Made by a program: the position numbers and the translations under genes. Of a stretch of 64,000 nucleotides of DNA, positions 1-13,800 are shown one piece after another. Every line of letters starts with the position of its first letter. Position 1 is the stretch's first letter. The notes under the pieces are model-generated. The model made no database searches. It was given only the letters and a program-made list of their open reading frames with translations, and had not been told where the DNA came from. The stretch comes from Metellina segmentata (taxonomy: Eukaryota; Arthropoda; Arachnida; Araneae; Tetragnathidae): assembly GCA_947359465.1 (NCBI GenBank), contig OX375876.1, forward strand, positions 118,973,444 to 119,037,443. Reading direction: 5' to 3'.

Positions 1-1550
1 AGCAGCTGAGTACATAATTAGTATTAGACTTGATACTTATTGTAATGAGTTCAACATTCTCATTCCTGAACAGTTTGGTTTCAGAAAACAGCTGTCTACC
101 ACCCACCAACTACTCAGAGTCACTGAACACGTCTTGGACGGTTTTAAAAACAAAGAGAGCACTGGTGCAATCTTCCTAGATGTGGCAAAGGCCTTTGATA
201 GGGTTTGGATCTACGGATTAATTCACAAATTAATCACCTTTGGCATCCCTGCCTCACTCATAAGACTTATCTTTTCCTACATGACAAGTAGGCACTTTGT
301 CGTTCGAGTCAACAAAACCCTCTCTACTACTCATGCCATACAGGCTGGCACACCACAGGGCTCAATATTGGGACCCAAATTATTTAATCTGTATATGAAC
401 GACATTCCACGAAACCCATCATCTATTCTTTGCATGTTTGCGGATGATACAGCAGTGTTAGCTAGACACCATGATATTACAGATGTCATGACATCACTTT
501 CAAATTACCTACACACACTTGAAACCTGGCTTACTGCTTGGAAAATTAAAATCAATGTTGACAAATGCCAAGCTACTTATTTTACTAGGACAAGAGCTAT
601 TCCTGACCCCCCTGTTCTATTTGGAAAACCAATTCCTTGGACCCCTAATAGTAATTATCTCGGAGTCACATTGGACTCGAAATTAACGTGGAAAGATCAC
701 ATTTCCTCCCTTAAAGCTAAAGCATACATCGCTAGGAAAAACCTTTACCCCTTAATTGGCCGTAATTCGATTCTTTCAACTGACAATAAGTTGCTCCTTT
801 ATAAAACCATGATCAGACCAAAAATCAGCTACGCCAGTCATGTCTGGGGATATGCAGCAAAAAGTCACCTCCATAAACTAGAAACTTTTCAAAATTATAC
901 TCTCCGTATTGTCGGGGGTTACCCCTGGTATTACAGAAATAATAAAATTCTTGAAGATATCAAAATGACTAAACTCAAAGATTTTTTCCGTAAACTCGCT
1001 ATTAAATTTTATACCAATCTCGATATTATCGATAATCCTGCAATCCAGCAAATCCCCAGATATGACCATCACCAAACTGAATTTAATAAAAGGCCTAGAG
1101 CCATTCTTAATTAATTTTTAATTTTTAACTCCTAATTTTCCTTTTATTTATATTTTCTTTTATTCATGTCACTTAGCATCTGTAATTGTTGATTAAAATT
1201 CGACTCTCTGTGACCACTCCCACTTGAACCATCCTTCACCGTCATTGGACAACAAAACTCATTCTACCAATGATATTAATTCTGCATAACCAAATTTTTC
1301 TCATTCAGCACTTACGTTCCTGAAGAAGGTAGAGGGCACATCGCCCAGGACCTTCGGACCACCTCCTACATCGGTTGTGAGAGGTTGTTTTGTTTTTGAG
1401 GTGCGATGTACTGCACCGTATGAAATGATGTTCGTTTTTGTCTGTCTTTTAATCGTAAATTAAATTGTTATTTTTATAATCTCGTGCTTGGTTATTAGAA
1501 GAGAAGAACATCACAAACACCTCGTTAATTTTGAACCGATAAAAAAAAAA
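1..1550 (+). mobile_element. Jockey-like LINE, 3' end with poly(A) tail
   Basis: After the ORF stop at 1114 there are about 430 bases of untranslated sequence ending in ten A residues at 1541-1550, which I take as the element's 3' poly(A). The 5' end is outside the window, so no target-site duplication can be checked. Confidence 0.65.
2..1114 (+). CDS. Jockey-type non-LTR retrotransposon reverse transcriptase, 3' part
   Basis: The frame is open from base 2, so the 5' part lies outside the window. It runs to a TAA at 1112-1114, about 370 codons. Reverse transcriptase blocks are clear: EQFGFRK, then the first catalytic Asp in LDVAKAFDRVW, then AGTPQGSILGP, then the catalytic FADD box in MFADDTAVLA, followed by thumb motifs YLGVTLDSKLTW and ISYASHVWG. 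This order and wording fit the Jockey clade. The frame has no break in the visible part, so the copy is fairly young. It sits about 0.7 kb upstream of the CIB1-like start codon, on the same strand. No ribonuclease H domain follows, as is usual for Jockey. Confidence 0.9.
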   Translation, partial: AAEYIISIRLDTYCNEFNILIPEQFGFRKQLSTTHQLLRVTEHVLDGFKNKESTGAIFLDVAKAFDRVWIYGLIHKLITFGIPASLIRLIFSYMTSRHFVVRVNKTLSTTHAIQAGTPQGSILGPKLFNLYMNDIPRNPSSILCMFADDTAVLARHHDITDVMTSLSNYLHTLETWLTAWKIKINVDKCQATYFTRTRAIPDPPVLFGKPIPWTPNSNYLGVTLDSKLTWKDHISSLKAKAYIARKNLYPLIGRNSILSTDNKLLLYKTMIRPKISYASHVWGYAAKSHLHKLETFQNYTLRIVGGYPWYYRNNKILEDIKMTKLKDFFRKLAIKFYTNLDIIDNPAIQQIPRYDHHQTEFNKRPRAILN

Positions 1551-1827
1551 TGAGAGCTCACACAAAACTAACCCCTCAGCAGTGTACCTAATAATTGTCT
1601 TGCAATTCTTGATAAAATTGGAGCAGTTATGTTCAGTAAATATTCATTATTTTTATCGCTTCTATAAAAGTAAACCACACATGGATAGGGCAGCGATTTG
1701 CATTCTAAAATCTGATATATTCAGAGCTAATTATAAACAATTATATAATCATTAATCTCAGCAAATGTTGTAATCTATTTTATCAATTTAATTTTTAAAG
1801 GTGAAGTCACTAGAATTTAAACCAAGC

Positions 1828-1878
1828 ATGGGGAATACCAAAAGTCAACTCACGAAATCTGAATTGCTGCATTACAAA
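1828..1878 (+). CDS. CIB1: CIB1-like exon 1
   Basis: Seventeen codons, MGNTKSQL...LHYK, followed directly by a consensus GTAAGT donor at 1879. Phase 0. Carries the N-terminal Gly for myristoylation. Human CIB1 has an exon of the same role ending just before the DLTFLT motif. Confidence 0.85.
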
Positions 1879-4800
1879 GTAAGTATGCTTTCGAAAATTT
1901 TATAACAGCTTGAATTGCAAAAAATCAAAACAGGTGTGATTGATTTCTGGACAGCTATCATTTTCACTTAATTAAATTTGCGGAGAAATACGTTATTGTT
2001 TTCCCTATCGAGGCGACGTCTCCCAAACCCTGTATTGTCATACCCCTTTTGTGAGGATTCTTTGCAGATGCAACCTTTGTTCACCATCACTCCACCAATT
2101 TAACAAGATGCCTTCACCCTTGAGATGCGTCAGACAGCCTTACATTAATGACCGGATGCAACTGTCAGCTTCATGAATTGAATACGATTTAGTATACGGT
2201 CGAATTTCGAGGAGTCTGCTGAGGTTAGATTTTATAGGAACCTGGTATTTTCTGAGAGTGGTATACTGGGCATCGTGCTGTCTTCGACTTTAAACTTATC
2301 CTGGAATACATTTTCCAATATTATCTTGCAACCGGATGGTTGCGAGTTTGAATCCAGTCAAAGACCGCCTTGTAAAAAAAGGCTAGTGCACTTTAAATCC
2401 GTCGTGGCCTCAAATGTCCTCCTGCTGGCGTGGTGTGGAAAGTAGGGTGCCAGCTCAGTTGTTGCCTCGTCATTGACCGTGGTTCAAAATTACGTGGTAT
2501 TGTCCTCGGATTTTTCCCTTGGGTGGTTGATCCCGTACCGTCGTCAATAGCCCGTTGTGTTGCTCCAGTACGACGTTACGTTAAATACCTACCTACCAAT
2601 ATTAACTATTTCGAATGAAAAGACCCCACCTCGTAATCGTGAACCTAGGGCAGATAACTAGGTCTACTAGGTACACCTGGGCCGGCACCCCACTTTCCAA
2701 ATTTCTAAACCGCCCCAAAGTGATGACATTTGAGGTTACGATTGAAAAAATTGCGTCCAATTCAGCAACTGTTTGGATGGTCCAAACGCCATCTCCGAAT
2801 TTTAGACAGTTTTTTTACAAAGGCAGGTAAAGGTAGTTAATTAAGGTCGCACTAGAGCAGCGTTTCCCAAAGTGTGGTACGCGTACCTCCAGGGGTACGG
2901 GAAGAGTTTGGTGGGGGTACGCGTTGCACCGGAGTTTGGTGTGGATAGGCACTGTGCTTAGCTGTGCCTAATTCTACGTTCTCATGTGTCAAGTCAAGAC
3001 AAGTCTTGTGAGGCGTGAGATGGTCCGGAGTGACACGGCGGAAATATACCACACTTTGTTACAGAAACAACTTACTTCGTTAACCCTCCGTCGGGCGCAA
3101 CCGTTCCCCACACGTAAGATGCCCGCTGATCTACAGAAAGTTATGGATGAAAGCGTGAAAATCGTTAACTACATTACAAAACGTCCTTTAAATGCACAAC
3201 TTTTTATGGAAAGTATCATACCCAGCTTCTTTATTATACCTATGTTCATTGGCTATCTCGAGGAAAAATTCTAAATCGATTGTTTGATCTTAGACATGAA
3301 CTTCAATGTTTTCTTAATAATAGATTTGAGTTGAGAAATTGTTTACAAGACTGGAAATGGCTTTGTAAACTAGCATACTTAGCAGATATATTCTCTGTTT
3401 TTTAATTGCCCCAACTTATCGTTACAAGGCAAAGAAATTTCATTGTTTCACGCTCAAGATAAAGTGAACTCTGCCATCGCAAAACTAAAGTTATGGCAAA
3501 AGAGAGTTGGCAATGGAGAAGTAGACTCGTTTCCCTCTCTTCATGAATTTATAACAAGTTCGACTCCTAAAATTGATGCTTATACTATGAAATGCAAAAC
3601 ACAACATTTGGAGAGTTTGCAAGTGGGCTTGAAAAACTATTTCCCTGATTTAACTAAAAATATTGAATGGATAAGATATCCGTTTAACATTAACACAACA
3701 TCCATGCCAGAAGATTTGTCGAATGCGGAAGAAGAAGCAATTGTTGGAATTGGCTTCAGACGAATTCTTGAAAAATAAACATAAGGAAAGCACTTCATCA
3801 TCATTTTGGTTACAAATGCAACTTGTGTATCCGGTTTTAACAGAAAAAGTTCTAAAATACATCTTGCCTTTTCCAACTTCATATTTATGTGAAATTGTAT
3901 TGTAGATTTGTAGATATTAATTTGTAGATATTAAGTCGAAAAAAAAAGGAACAAACTATTGGACGTGGAACCACATCTCATATTAAAATTAACAACCAGG
4001 GAACCAAATTATGACGATCTGTTATCTCAGCACAAACAATTTCTTCCTTCTCATTGATCCAAATAAACGTTATTTATAATATAACTTTTATTTACATTTT
4101 ATTATGAATAATTTTATTTCTCTTTTCTTATTATTTTGTGTGTGTCACAAAAGAAGGGAAAAAAATGTGTTTTGATTGTTATTAAAATACATCCATTTTT
4201 TTGACGAGGGGTACTCAGCGTGACGAAAATTATAGAAGGGGTACACATATGTCAAAAGTTTGGGAAACACTGCACTAGAGCAACACTACGGGCTATTTGC
4301 GACAGTCCGGGATCAATCCTGAGGGGAAAGATTCTAGGACAACACCGTGGTTCAAAATTACGTGGTGTTGTACTCGGAAAGTTCCTAAGACTGCTCTGGT
4401 GGTTAAAGTGTTAGCCTCTAGATCAGAAGGTTCCTGGTTCTAATCCGGGTCAGTGTATGGATGTTTGTAAGCGCATGGTGTAGAGGCGGCTGGTGCACCT
4501 TAAATCTGTTGTGGCAGAAAGTGCCCATGTTGAGTTAGTGTGGAAGTTTAGAGAGTGGGGTGCCAGCTCAGGTGTTGCCTCGTCATCTGACCGTGGTTCA
4601 AAATGACGTGGTGGTGTCCTCTGACCTTTCCCTTTCAGGATTTATCCCGAACCGTCGTCAATAGCCCGCTGTGTTGCTCTAGTACGACGTTAATTAAAAA
4701 TTACCATTATTATTACCTTTTGTGTGCATGTCCATCACCATGGACCTTGCGCAATAAGACATAAAAACAACCCAACCTTTGTCTATGTCCGTTACTTGAC

Positions 4801-7800
4801 GCTGTCTTGTGTTTGGCGTAGCATGGCCAAATATTGGCCCTTGCGTCCAAAAACCAAACCAAATCCAATCCATATACGGTGGGTCGATGATCCCACAATA
4901 CTCGGCCCGGAAAATGTGAAACGCTTTTGCGTTGTAATGTGCAATCTGTTTTCTAAGTTTAAGTTCTTCAAACGATTGAATGTACAAAGGGCATTCCATA
5001 AAAACTGAGAGTGAATTTTTTATGTAGTGCCAACACAACGAAACTAAAAATTAAAAGTGCAGTCGATTTTTTCAAACTGTTAACTGTACAATTATAAATA
5101 TTCTAAACGAAGCAGACGATTTTATTTTCCTTGTTTCGTGTTTGCTTAAAAAACTGTTTTTATTAGCCCTACAAAAATGGAGGTGAGTGGTTCAAAGTTA
5201 AAAAACAAAATGCGTTCTGCCATATAATTTTGCTATCGTTTGGGCAAAACAGCTCCAGAAACAATTAAGTTAATAAAAGAAACTTACAAAGAGAAATGTT
5301 TTGGCGAGTCTACGATTTTTAGAAGGCATGGTGATTTCAAAAAAGGACGTTGTCTGCAGAACTGGCTCCTAAGAAAGCCGACCAGAAATTGTTGTGAATG
5401 ATCGAAATGTTAACACTGTGTAGGCAATCTTGCAAGAAAATCGGCGAATGACATGTGTGTGAGGAGATATCGGCATCAACTAACATTTCGAAAACGTTGA
5501 TATTTCGCATTCTACGCAACAATTTACAGCTTCGCCATGTTTGTTCCAGATGGGTCCATCATCAGCTTACTAAAGAACAAATGCAAACAAGAATTCACCA
5601 ATGTTGTGAGTGGAAACAGATGCTTCAAAATGATCTGAATTTCCTAAAGACTGTAACAATAGGTGATGAAACTTGGGTGCATCATTTTGATCCCCTTACC
5701 AAGTCCGCAACAAGTGTATGGAAACACACTGATTCTCCGTCTCCGAAAAAAATCCGACAAACCAAATCTGTTGGAAAGGTTATGATGATTATATTGTTTG
5801 ATCATAAAGGTGTAATCTATCAGCATGCTGTGCCTCCAAAAACTACTGTAAATGGTGAACATTATATTTCTGTTTTGAAAATTTTGCGACAACATATCGA
5901 GAAAGCGACATGAACTGGTAGGGAATTGGACATTACATCACGATAATGCTCCCCCGTATATAGCTACTTCTTTTCAGCAATATCTTAGTAAATGCAATTT
6001 TAAAATCATGCTACATCCCCCTTACAGTCCAGATCTCGCACCATGCGATTTCTGGCTTTTTCCGACGTTGAAGGAGAAGCTCCGTGGTAGAAAATTTAAT
6101 ACAGATTCTGAAGTTATTTCAGCAGTGCAGGGTTCTTTGAAGCAGCTTCCAAAAAAAGGCTTCTCTACTTGTTTTGAAAAGTGGGTTGAACGATGGAACC
6201 GTTGCGGATCATCACCGGCTGACTGTGCATGCAATCCTGGTTCGTACCTGGGCCCATAACCATTGTTATGTTAACGAGCTAAAAATCTAGCAAAGGTGAT
6301 AAGTGCAGGATGCATAATATATCACAGTTTAGTAATAGACAGCCACGGTGAGATTTAAAAGTTTAATAAAAATAAGACTTTACAGATAAAATAGCAACTT
6401 ATAAAAGAACATACCAACATCCAGTATTTGGATCCGTGTGAGAACAGAATATAAACCGACTTCGTTTATATATATATATATATATAACTCTGACTAAATC
6501 AAACCTGCTCACCGGCTGATCCAGCCGATATGATCTGAGGGAAGGTATTTCGAAAAAGAATGATGTATTTTTTCTGTAAATATATTTCTTGATTTTTTAT
6601 GATTTTACTCTCAGTTTTTATGGAACACCCTTTGTATTTATAACTTTGTGCAAGGAAAAGAACAATTCGCATCGATGTAAGTTAAACTACACTGACGAAC
6701 CAAAACATTATGACCATCGCCACATTTTTCAATGAACTCGTCTGGATGACGTGGAGGGCACGTGATTAAGTGAGAATGGTATTTAACTGCTCCTGGAGAA
6801 GGTAAGTAATAATTCTTGAACTTACTTTTTCGAGTGATGGGAAAGGCTGCTGATCTAAGCGAATTTGATAGAGGGCAGATCATAATGGCACGAAGACTAG
6901 GAACGAGTATCACCGAAACTGCACGACTGGTAGGTTGTCCATGATCTGCCGTTGTTAGTATTCATGCAAAGTGGATGATGCCAAGGTGTTGGTCGTCCAC
7001 GCGTTATCAAAGAAATAGGACGTCGGACACTGTCCCGTTTGGTAAAGCAAAATCGGGGCGAGATGGTGGCTCAGCTGACAGCCCAATACAATGCAGGTCC
7101 AAGCGCAAGTGTTCCGGAACATACAGTTCAGCGGACACTGTTGGATATGGGACTGTCCAGCAGACATCCCACTCGTGTGCCTCTGCTGACCAAGCGTCAG
7201 CTTCAACTACGCCTACAGTGTGCCCGGGAACATCGAGACTAGACCGTGGATGAGTGGAAGAGAGTTGCTTGGTCAGATGAATCCCAATTTCTCATTCATC
7301 ACGTCGATGGTCGTATCAGGTACGCCGTCCGCCAGGCGAACAGTTGCTCCCCTCTTGTACAGCAGGTCATACTCAGGCTGGTGGTGGCGGTATTATGCTT
7401 TGGGTGACGTTCTCATGGGCGACTCTGGGACCCGTAGTTGTGGTAGAACAAATCAAGAAAGTTGCGAACTATCTGAACATCATTGCAGATCAGTTGCACC
7501 CTTACATGGCGTCTGTCTTTCCAAATGGAAATGGAATCTTCCAGCAGGACAACGCCCCATGTCACAAGGCTCGGATTGTGTTGAAGAGGTTCGAGGAGCA
7601 TACTGATGAATTCCACTTAATGTCCTGGCCACCTAACTCGCCGGATCTTAATCCGATAGAGCACATTTGGGGTGGCATGGAGCGGCAGCTCAGAGCGATT
7701 GATTAGCGATGAGGTTAAACATAGAATGCAGAATGGGAGAGCAGACGGCGAGTTAGAAGTATTATTGGATTTGGAACGTCCCACGTCGAACTGTTGATTT

Positions 7801-10800
7801 CATTTTAGAAACTGTTCTTTCTCCTTACCTGAGGGATAAAGAATCGGAAATGACGAAAAATCATATTTCAAGTTTTAGGTTTCATAAAATTGAAATTATA
7901 TCAGTGTAGAATTATTCATACGCCAATAATACTCAAAAAGGGGTTTTTCCAAAAAAATGTTTTAGTTTTGTTAAGTGATCAGAAATATATTATGATTATA
8001 AAATGCATTTTATAAGAGTTGTTCAAATGAAAAGGTTCGAAACGTCGTAACAACGTAACCGTTAACATATTTGCCTATGCCGCTATGGGAGAACGTAGCG
8101 AGACATCTAGGGATGCGGTTGGAATTTCTGGCGTGGATCTGAGCATGCGCGGGCGCCAGAATGCGCAGGAGAGAGCAGAGACTCGTTTAAAGAGCGCCGT
8201 CCAATTGACGCGGCAGTGCGTGTGAGTACAGGATGGCGTTCACATTGCAAAATTCGACGATTGAGGAGCAGCGAGGCGTCCGATTTCTGACGGCGGAAGA
8301 CGTTAAACCGGCCGTTATTCATCGCCGGATGGTGACCGTATACGGGGAAGACTGTGTGTCCAACAAGTCAGTGAGAAAATGGAGTGCCCGTTTTCGTGCA
8401 GGCCGTGAGAGTTAGGTTGATGACCCGAGACCAGACCAGGCAAACACAGTCATCACGGCCGATCTCATCGACAAGGTGTACGACCTAGTGAGAAGTGATC
8501 GGCGTGTCACATTACGAATGTTGACTGTGAAGGTGGATGTCATCGTTAGAACAGAGTGGACATTTGTTCACGACAGGTTGCGTTATTGGAAGGTGTGCGC
8601 GCAGTGGTTTCCGAAGCAGATACCGCCCAGCAAAGGGAACTGCGTATGGGGCTAGCACTTCAACATCTGTTTCGGTATCATGAAGACCCCGCTTTCCTGG
8701 AGCGGATAGTCACAGGTGATGAGAACTGGTACCAGCAATACGAGCCAGAGACAGAGCGGGACAGCATGCAGTGGAAGGATGCGTCATCACCTCCCCCTAA
8801 AAAGTACAAAGCCGTGGCGTCAGCAGGTAAGGTCTTGCTCATCGTCTTTTTCATCGTCCAAGGTCCGCTACTTGTTGAATGCCTCGAGCCCAGAAGAACC
8901 ATTAACTCCGATGTGTACTATGAGACACTCCGAAGCCTACGCAAGTCCATCAAGAACAAAAGACCAGGAATGCTCACGGAGGGTGTGGTTCTGCTCTATG
9001 ATAACGCGCGTCCACACGTCTCCAGGGTCACACACGCTGAACTGGCCAAGTTCAAATGGGAGCAACTTGACCATCCGCCCTACAGCCCGGAGATGTCGCC
9101 CTGCGATTTCCATGTGTTTGTTCCCCTGAAAAAACATCTGAAAGGGAAGCTATTCAACTCGGACGACGAACTCAAGGACGCTGTAAAGGACTGGGTCTCA
9201 TCACGGCCACATGAATTCTGGAAACAAGGAATCCTTCTGCTCGTTAATCAATGGGATCGTTGTGCTCAGGCCTATGGTGTATACTTTGAATAAAGTCTTC
9301 ATTTATACCCACAGTGTCGTTTCGTACCTTTTCATTTGAACAACCCTTGTATTCATACAAAATCTACGTCGAAATAAAAAAATAGGGAATCACGAAAATA
9401 TTCGACTATCACATTCTATTATGTATTACTAGCCCGGTGTTGCCCGTGGTGAAGGTATTAATCTGGTGTAAAATTTTCCGGAGATTTCAAATCCGTTGAA
9501 GTTATATTCAATTTAAAAATTTATTATTTAAAGAAAATCATATTTTTAGGTAATTAAACTGAAATTTTCCGCAGATTTCAAATCTGTTGAAATTTTTACT
9601 CTGTATTTAACGGTCTAGAAGATAGAAAAAGAACTGTAACTATAGTTAAAAGATTTATCGTCTGGCTGGAAAAACGTTCCTCCTCGCAAAATGAAAGCGG
9701 AAACGAAAACAATAGTTTTTTCCGCGGGCAAAATGAAAGCGGAAGCGTAAGAAATAATTTTCTGAGCGTTCTCCGGGCGATGAAAAAAATCTAGCATGGT
9801 TCCAAGGCTGACTGCAAGGTCACGTGGGTAGAAAAGTCAAGATTGGGGTTATTCTTCTTTCGCGGAAGAAAGGCGTTGAAGAACCAGGCAGAGAATAAAA
9901 CTATTAAATTCATTTAAAATCCTCTAGATTGAATTTTAAAATTTCACCGCGAATTTTTTCGAAATTGCAAAAAATTCGGACTACTTGTGTGCCAAATCTC
10001 ATTGCTACAAGTACCACAGAACGTCAGGATTTTGCGGCCGCGAAACAGACAGACAAACACTTCCTTTTATAATATTAGAGATAAATACAAAGCTGGTTCA
10101 GAAATTAAGTAGCGTTTGCGCATATCTCCCGCGCATCTCTGACAGCACGAAGATAGCGCATTCGTTGTTGCATCCGTTAATTCGAGAACTAATTAGCCTA
10201 GCCATTTTGTTTGTTTATGTTAACGTTTGAAGTCATTGTTTGTCGGTAATCATGTTTAAAACAATCGATCGGCCCACCAGCTGGGAAATAAGCTAATAAA
10301 ATTCCTTTGACAGTTCCAAAACACGGTACACGTGTTTTTTATTTTAGAAAGAGGTGGCTTTGCTTTCTAGTATGCCGCCATTCCAATGTCTGTCGTTTCG
10401 TTTCAGGTGTCTCGTAACAAATCCATGTTTCATCGCCTATAACAATCCTTTTCCAAAAATGTTTTAATTCTGTCGCATAACGTTGCAAAAACTCCAAGGC
10501 TGCGTGTATGGGTAATTCTAAAAAAAGCGTTTGTTTTTCGAAAATAAATTAAAATTTATTAAAGCAATCAGAACTATACTATGATAAACATTTTTTAATT
10601 GTTCTTCGAATTTATAGAAATAATGGAAGTTTGTACCAAAAAATGTACAGTCGCGAAATAAATCCTAACCACCGTCTTTATTTCAAGCACTGTGCATACT
10701 AGAGCAAATTCAAGGGAATCGTTCAATAGGAAATAACGTCCTCTACACAAATTCAAAAAAAAAAAAAAAAAAAACATAAACGTCTTAATATTGAATTTTG

Positions 10801-13800
10801 CACAAAAAACTAAATTTCAATGGAGACATCAAGTTTTGATGCCTTAGTCAGATTACGCATTGCTAAATTATTCCAAACATGAAATTTCATGACTTTACTA
10901 TCTTTCAATCCGGTGATATTCATTTCTGAAGTTGGGGGTTGAAGTTCAATTTCAGGGATGATCTCCACATAGAATGTCTCGATCAACGAACGCTATTCGT
11001 TGATCGAGATTAATTGTAGTCATGGCTACCCAAATTTCAAATTTGAATATTATTTCAAACGTATTTTTCAGCAATTTGAGAATTGTTATAGTTATCATGG
11101 AAGTGCAACCTATTGAGAAGTACATTATTATATACTGCTGTTTGTAAAAAATGCAACACCATGAAGGAGTCATCAGAATTAAATGAAATGTAATACACAT
11201 ACGGCTTGTATTAATACAAATAAATGAATACATTTTCAAAGTAAAAAAACAATATTAAGCGTCCGAAATCAGTATTTGGTGTAGCCACCACGCGCTGCAA
11301 TAAGTGTTGCTATACGACGTGGCATGGAGTGAAACAGATGTTGAATGTCTGCTTGTGGAAGATAATTCCATATTGTTTGTATGCGCACCCAAAGTTCGTC
11401 TTTTGAAGCTGTAGGACGCGGATCACGAGCTAGACGCCGACCAACCAAATCCCACACTTGCTCTATAGGCGACATATCCGGCGAATAAGCAGGCCAAGGA
11501 AGAAGGTGCATGTGTTGGGCTGAAAAGAAGTCTCGAACATTCCTTGCAACATGTGGACGTGCATTATCCTGTTGAAAGATAGCTCTAGGGATGCCTTGAA
11601 GGAAGGGAACGACTTCGGGCTCTAGCACTTCACGGACGTACGTGTTGCTATTCAGATTACCCTCAATTCGTAGCAGCCGAGGTCGTCCATGATACGAAAT
11701 CGCACCCTAGACCATAACCCCGGGTGTTCGGCCACTATGACGTTCTATAACGCACTCTGGAAGGCAGCGTTCACCGGCATAGCGTTGTAACGTCGTGAGT
11801 ATAATTTACGTGGCCAGTGGCTTGAAGGCAATTAAAACGCCATTTAGAATTACAACACATTTAATTAATTATTGAAGATATACATATAAGTTAAAACTAT
11901 TTTGAGGCTAATAGATATTGTACACAAATAGGGTTTCAGTCCCGCGGCTTCAATCGGAGCAGAGTCGTTCCGCGTCCGCTCACGTTCCTGCGTTGCACGA
12001 CTCTCCTTTTCCTCGAGAGACGACCCCACACGTTCTTCCGAAACCGCTATAGTCCAAAGAGAAGGGGATACCCCCATCCTGTCATAAATTCAAGGACCAC
12101 CATGAAAGCTGTGGTCAGAGAGACCCCCTATGTGGCGCTACAGCTTCTAACACGACTGCAGCCATCATGGTTCCACAAATTAAAGCGGGATTCGTCAGGA
12201 AAGACAACTTGTTGCAATCAGCCCACCAGGCTCTGTGCTCATGAGCCCATTGCAGACGCAGCCGTCGATGGTTTGGCGTGAGGGGGATCCTGTATAAAGG
12301 AATCCTTGCACGAAGTCCACGGTACAACAGACGTCGGCGAATTGACGAAGCCGACATTAGTACACATGTAGCAGTAGATCGAAGTGCTGTCAACTGCCTG
12401 GAGGATGCTGTACGGTCATTCACCGCCATGTGGGACAGGTATCTATCATCGCACGCTGACGTCACCTTCCGTCGTCCACTCCCAGTTTTTCGAGTTGTCC
12501 GGTGCTCGTAGGTCCACTGCTTCCAAACTCGCATCACTGTGGAACTGTTCCGCTGCACACAAGTTGCTATTGCGCGACAGGCATATCCTCCTTCACGAAG
12601 GCCGATGATTCTCCCCCGTTCAAACTCCGTAAGTTGCTGAAATTTCACCCTATTTCGTCGTGGAGGCATACTTAGGTCTCACTAAACGTTCGCCGCTAAA
12701 AAATAACCATGCACAATTAGCATCAGTTCAGAGGGCGCTGCTCACACCACGCATGCGTGGTGAATCTGAAACTTTACTACTTTTCATAACATCCTATAAT
12801 TGACATTTGCTCAAATTTCATTTCATTCGCATGATTCCTTCATGGTGTTGCATTTTTTACAAACAGCAGTGTATTTACTATGCAAGTACAAACAATCTAA
12901 AAATTACTATGCGAGGTTTGTCAAACGATTTTTAAAACTTTTGGTTGCTCCCTAAGGTTGCAATAATAAGGAAAATTTAATGTAGAGCAAAATTTTGCAT
13001 AGCCGTAATAGTCCTTTTATGAATCGATTCTCATCAAAATATAATAAGGTTCCAATCTCTACAATTATAAATGGAAGTGTTTGTCTATATGTTTGTTTGT
13101 TTCTTGAGCGCAAAGTCCTGACGAATCTATGTCACTTACAGTTCTGGGATTCGGCACACAGTTAGTCCAAATTTTTTGCAATTTTTGTGTCGCGGGGAAT
13201 TTTAAAATTCAATGTAGAACATTTTAAAATGAATTTAATAGTTTTATTCTCCATCGCTTTTTCAAACGCGGATAACTTTTTCTACTTGTGTGACCTTGCA
13301 GTCAGGGTTTGGAATCATGCCAAATTTTTTTCATCCTTAGTACGCGGAGAAAATTATTTTTTTCATTTTCGCTTTGATTTTGCGCGGACGAATAAATTTA
13401 CAGCCAGACGATAAATCTTTTAACTGAAGTCAATTATTTTTTCTATCTCCAAGACCGTTAACGATGGAGTAAAATTTTCAACGGATTTGAAATCTGCGGA
13501 AAATTTTAGTTTTGAATGATACCTAAAAATATGATTTTCTTTAAATAAATTATTTTTTAATTGAATATATCTTCAACGGATTTGAAATCTGCGGAAAATT
13601 TTACACCAGATTAATACTTTACACCACGGGCACGGGCAACACCGGGCTAGCCACGCAGTGGCTAGTAAATATTATTTCTAGAATTTAGTTTCTCAGTGCT
13701 GGGTGATACAAATAATAAACATTCCAGAGTACAATAAGTGGTGTTTTAAAATGTAGGGTAGGTGTTCCAAATATCGCCTACCCTAACTGTTTCTCTGTAT

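Larger units (their letters stand above)
4985..6634 (+). mobile_element. mariner transposon with a nested insertion
   Basis: Inverted ends: left CAAAGGGCATTCCATAAA and right (inverted) CAAAGGGTGTTCCATAAA, continuing AACTGAGAGT on both. TA flanks at 4983-4984 and 6635-6636. A separate 286-bp piece (6223-6508) interrupts its 3' coding end. Removing it leaves about 1.35 kb, the normal size for mariner. Confidence 0.85.

Noticed and set aside
3637..3882. Two - strand frames over the hAT
   Set aside because: Antisense to the transposase remnant.
11865..12077. 70-codon - strand frame
   Set aside because: Falls in the insertion that interrupts the Tc1 transposase, with no recognisable protein motif.
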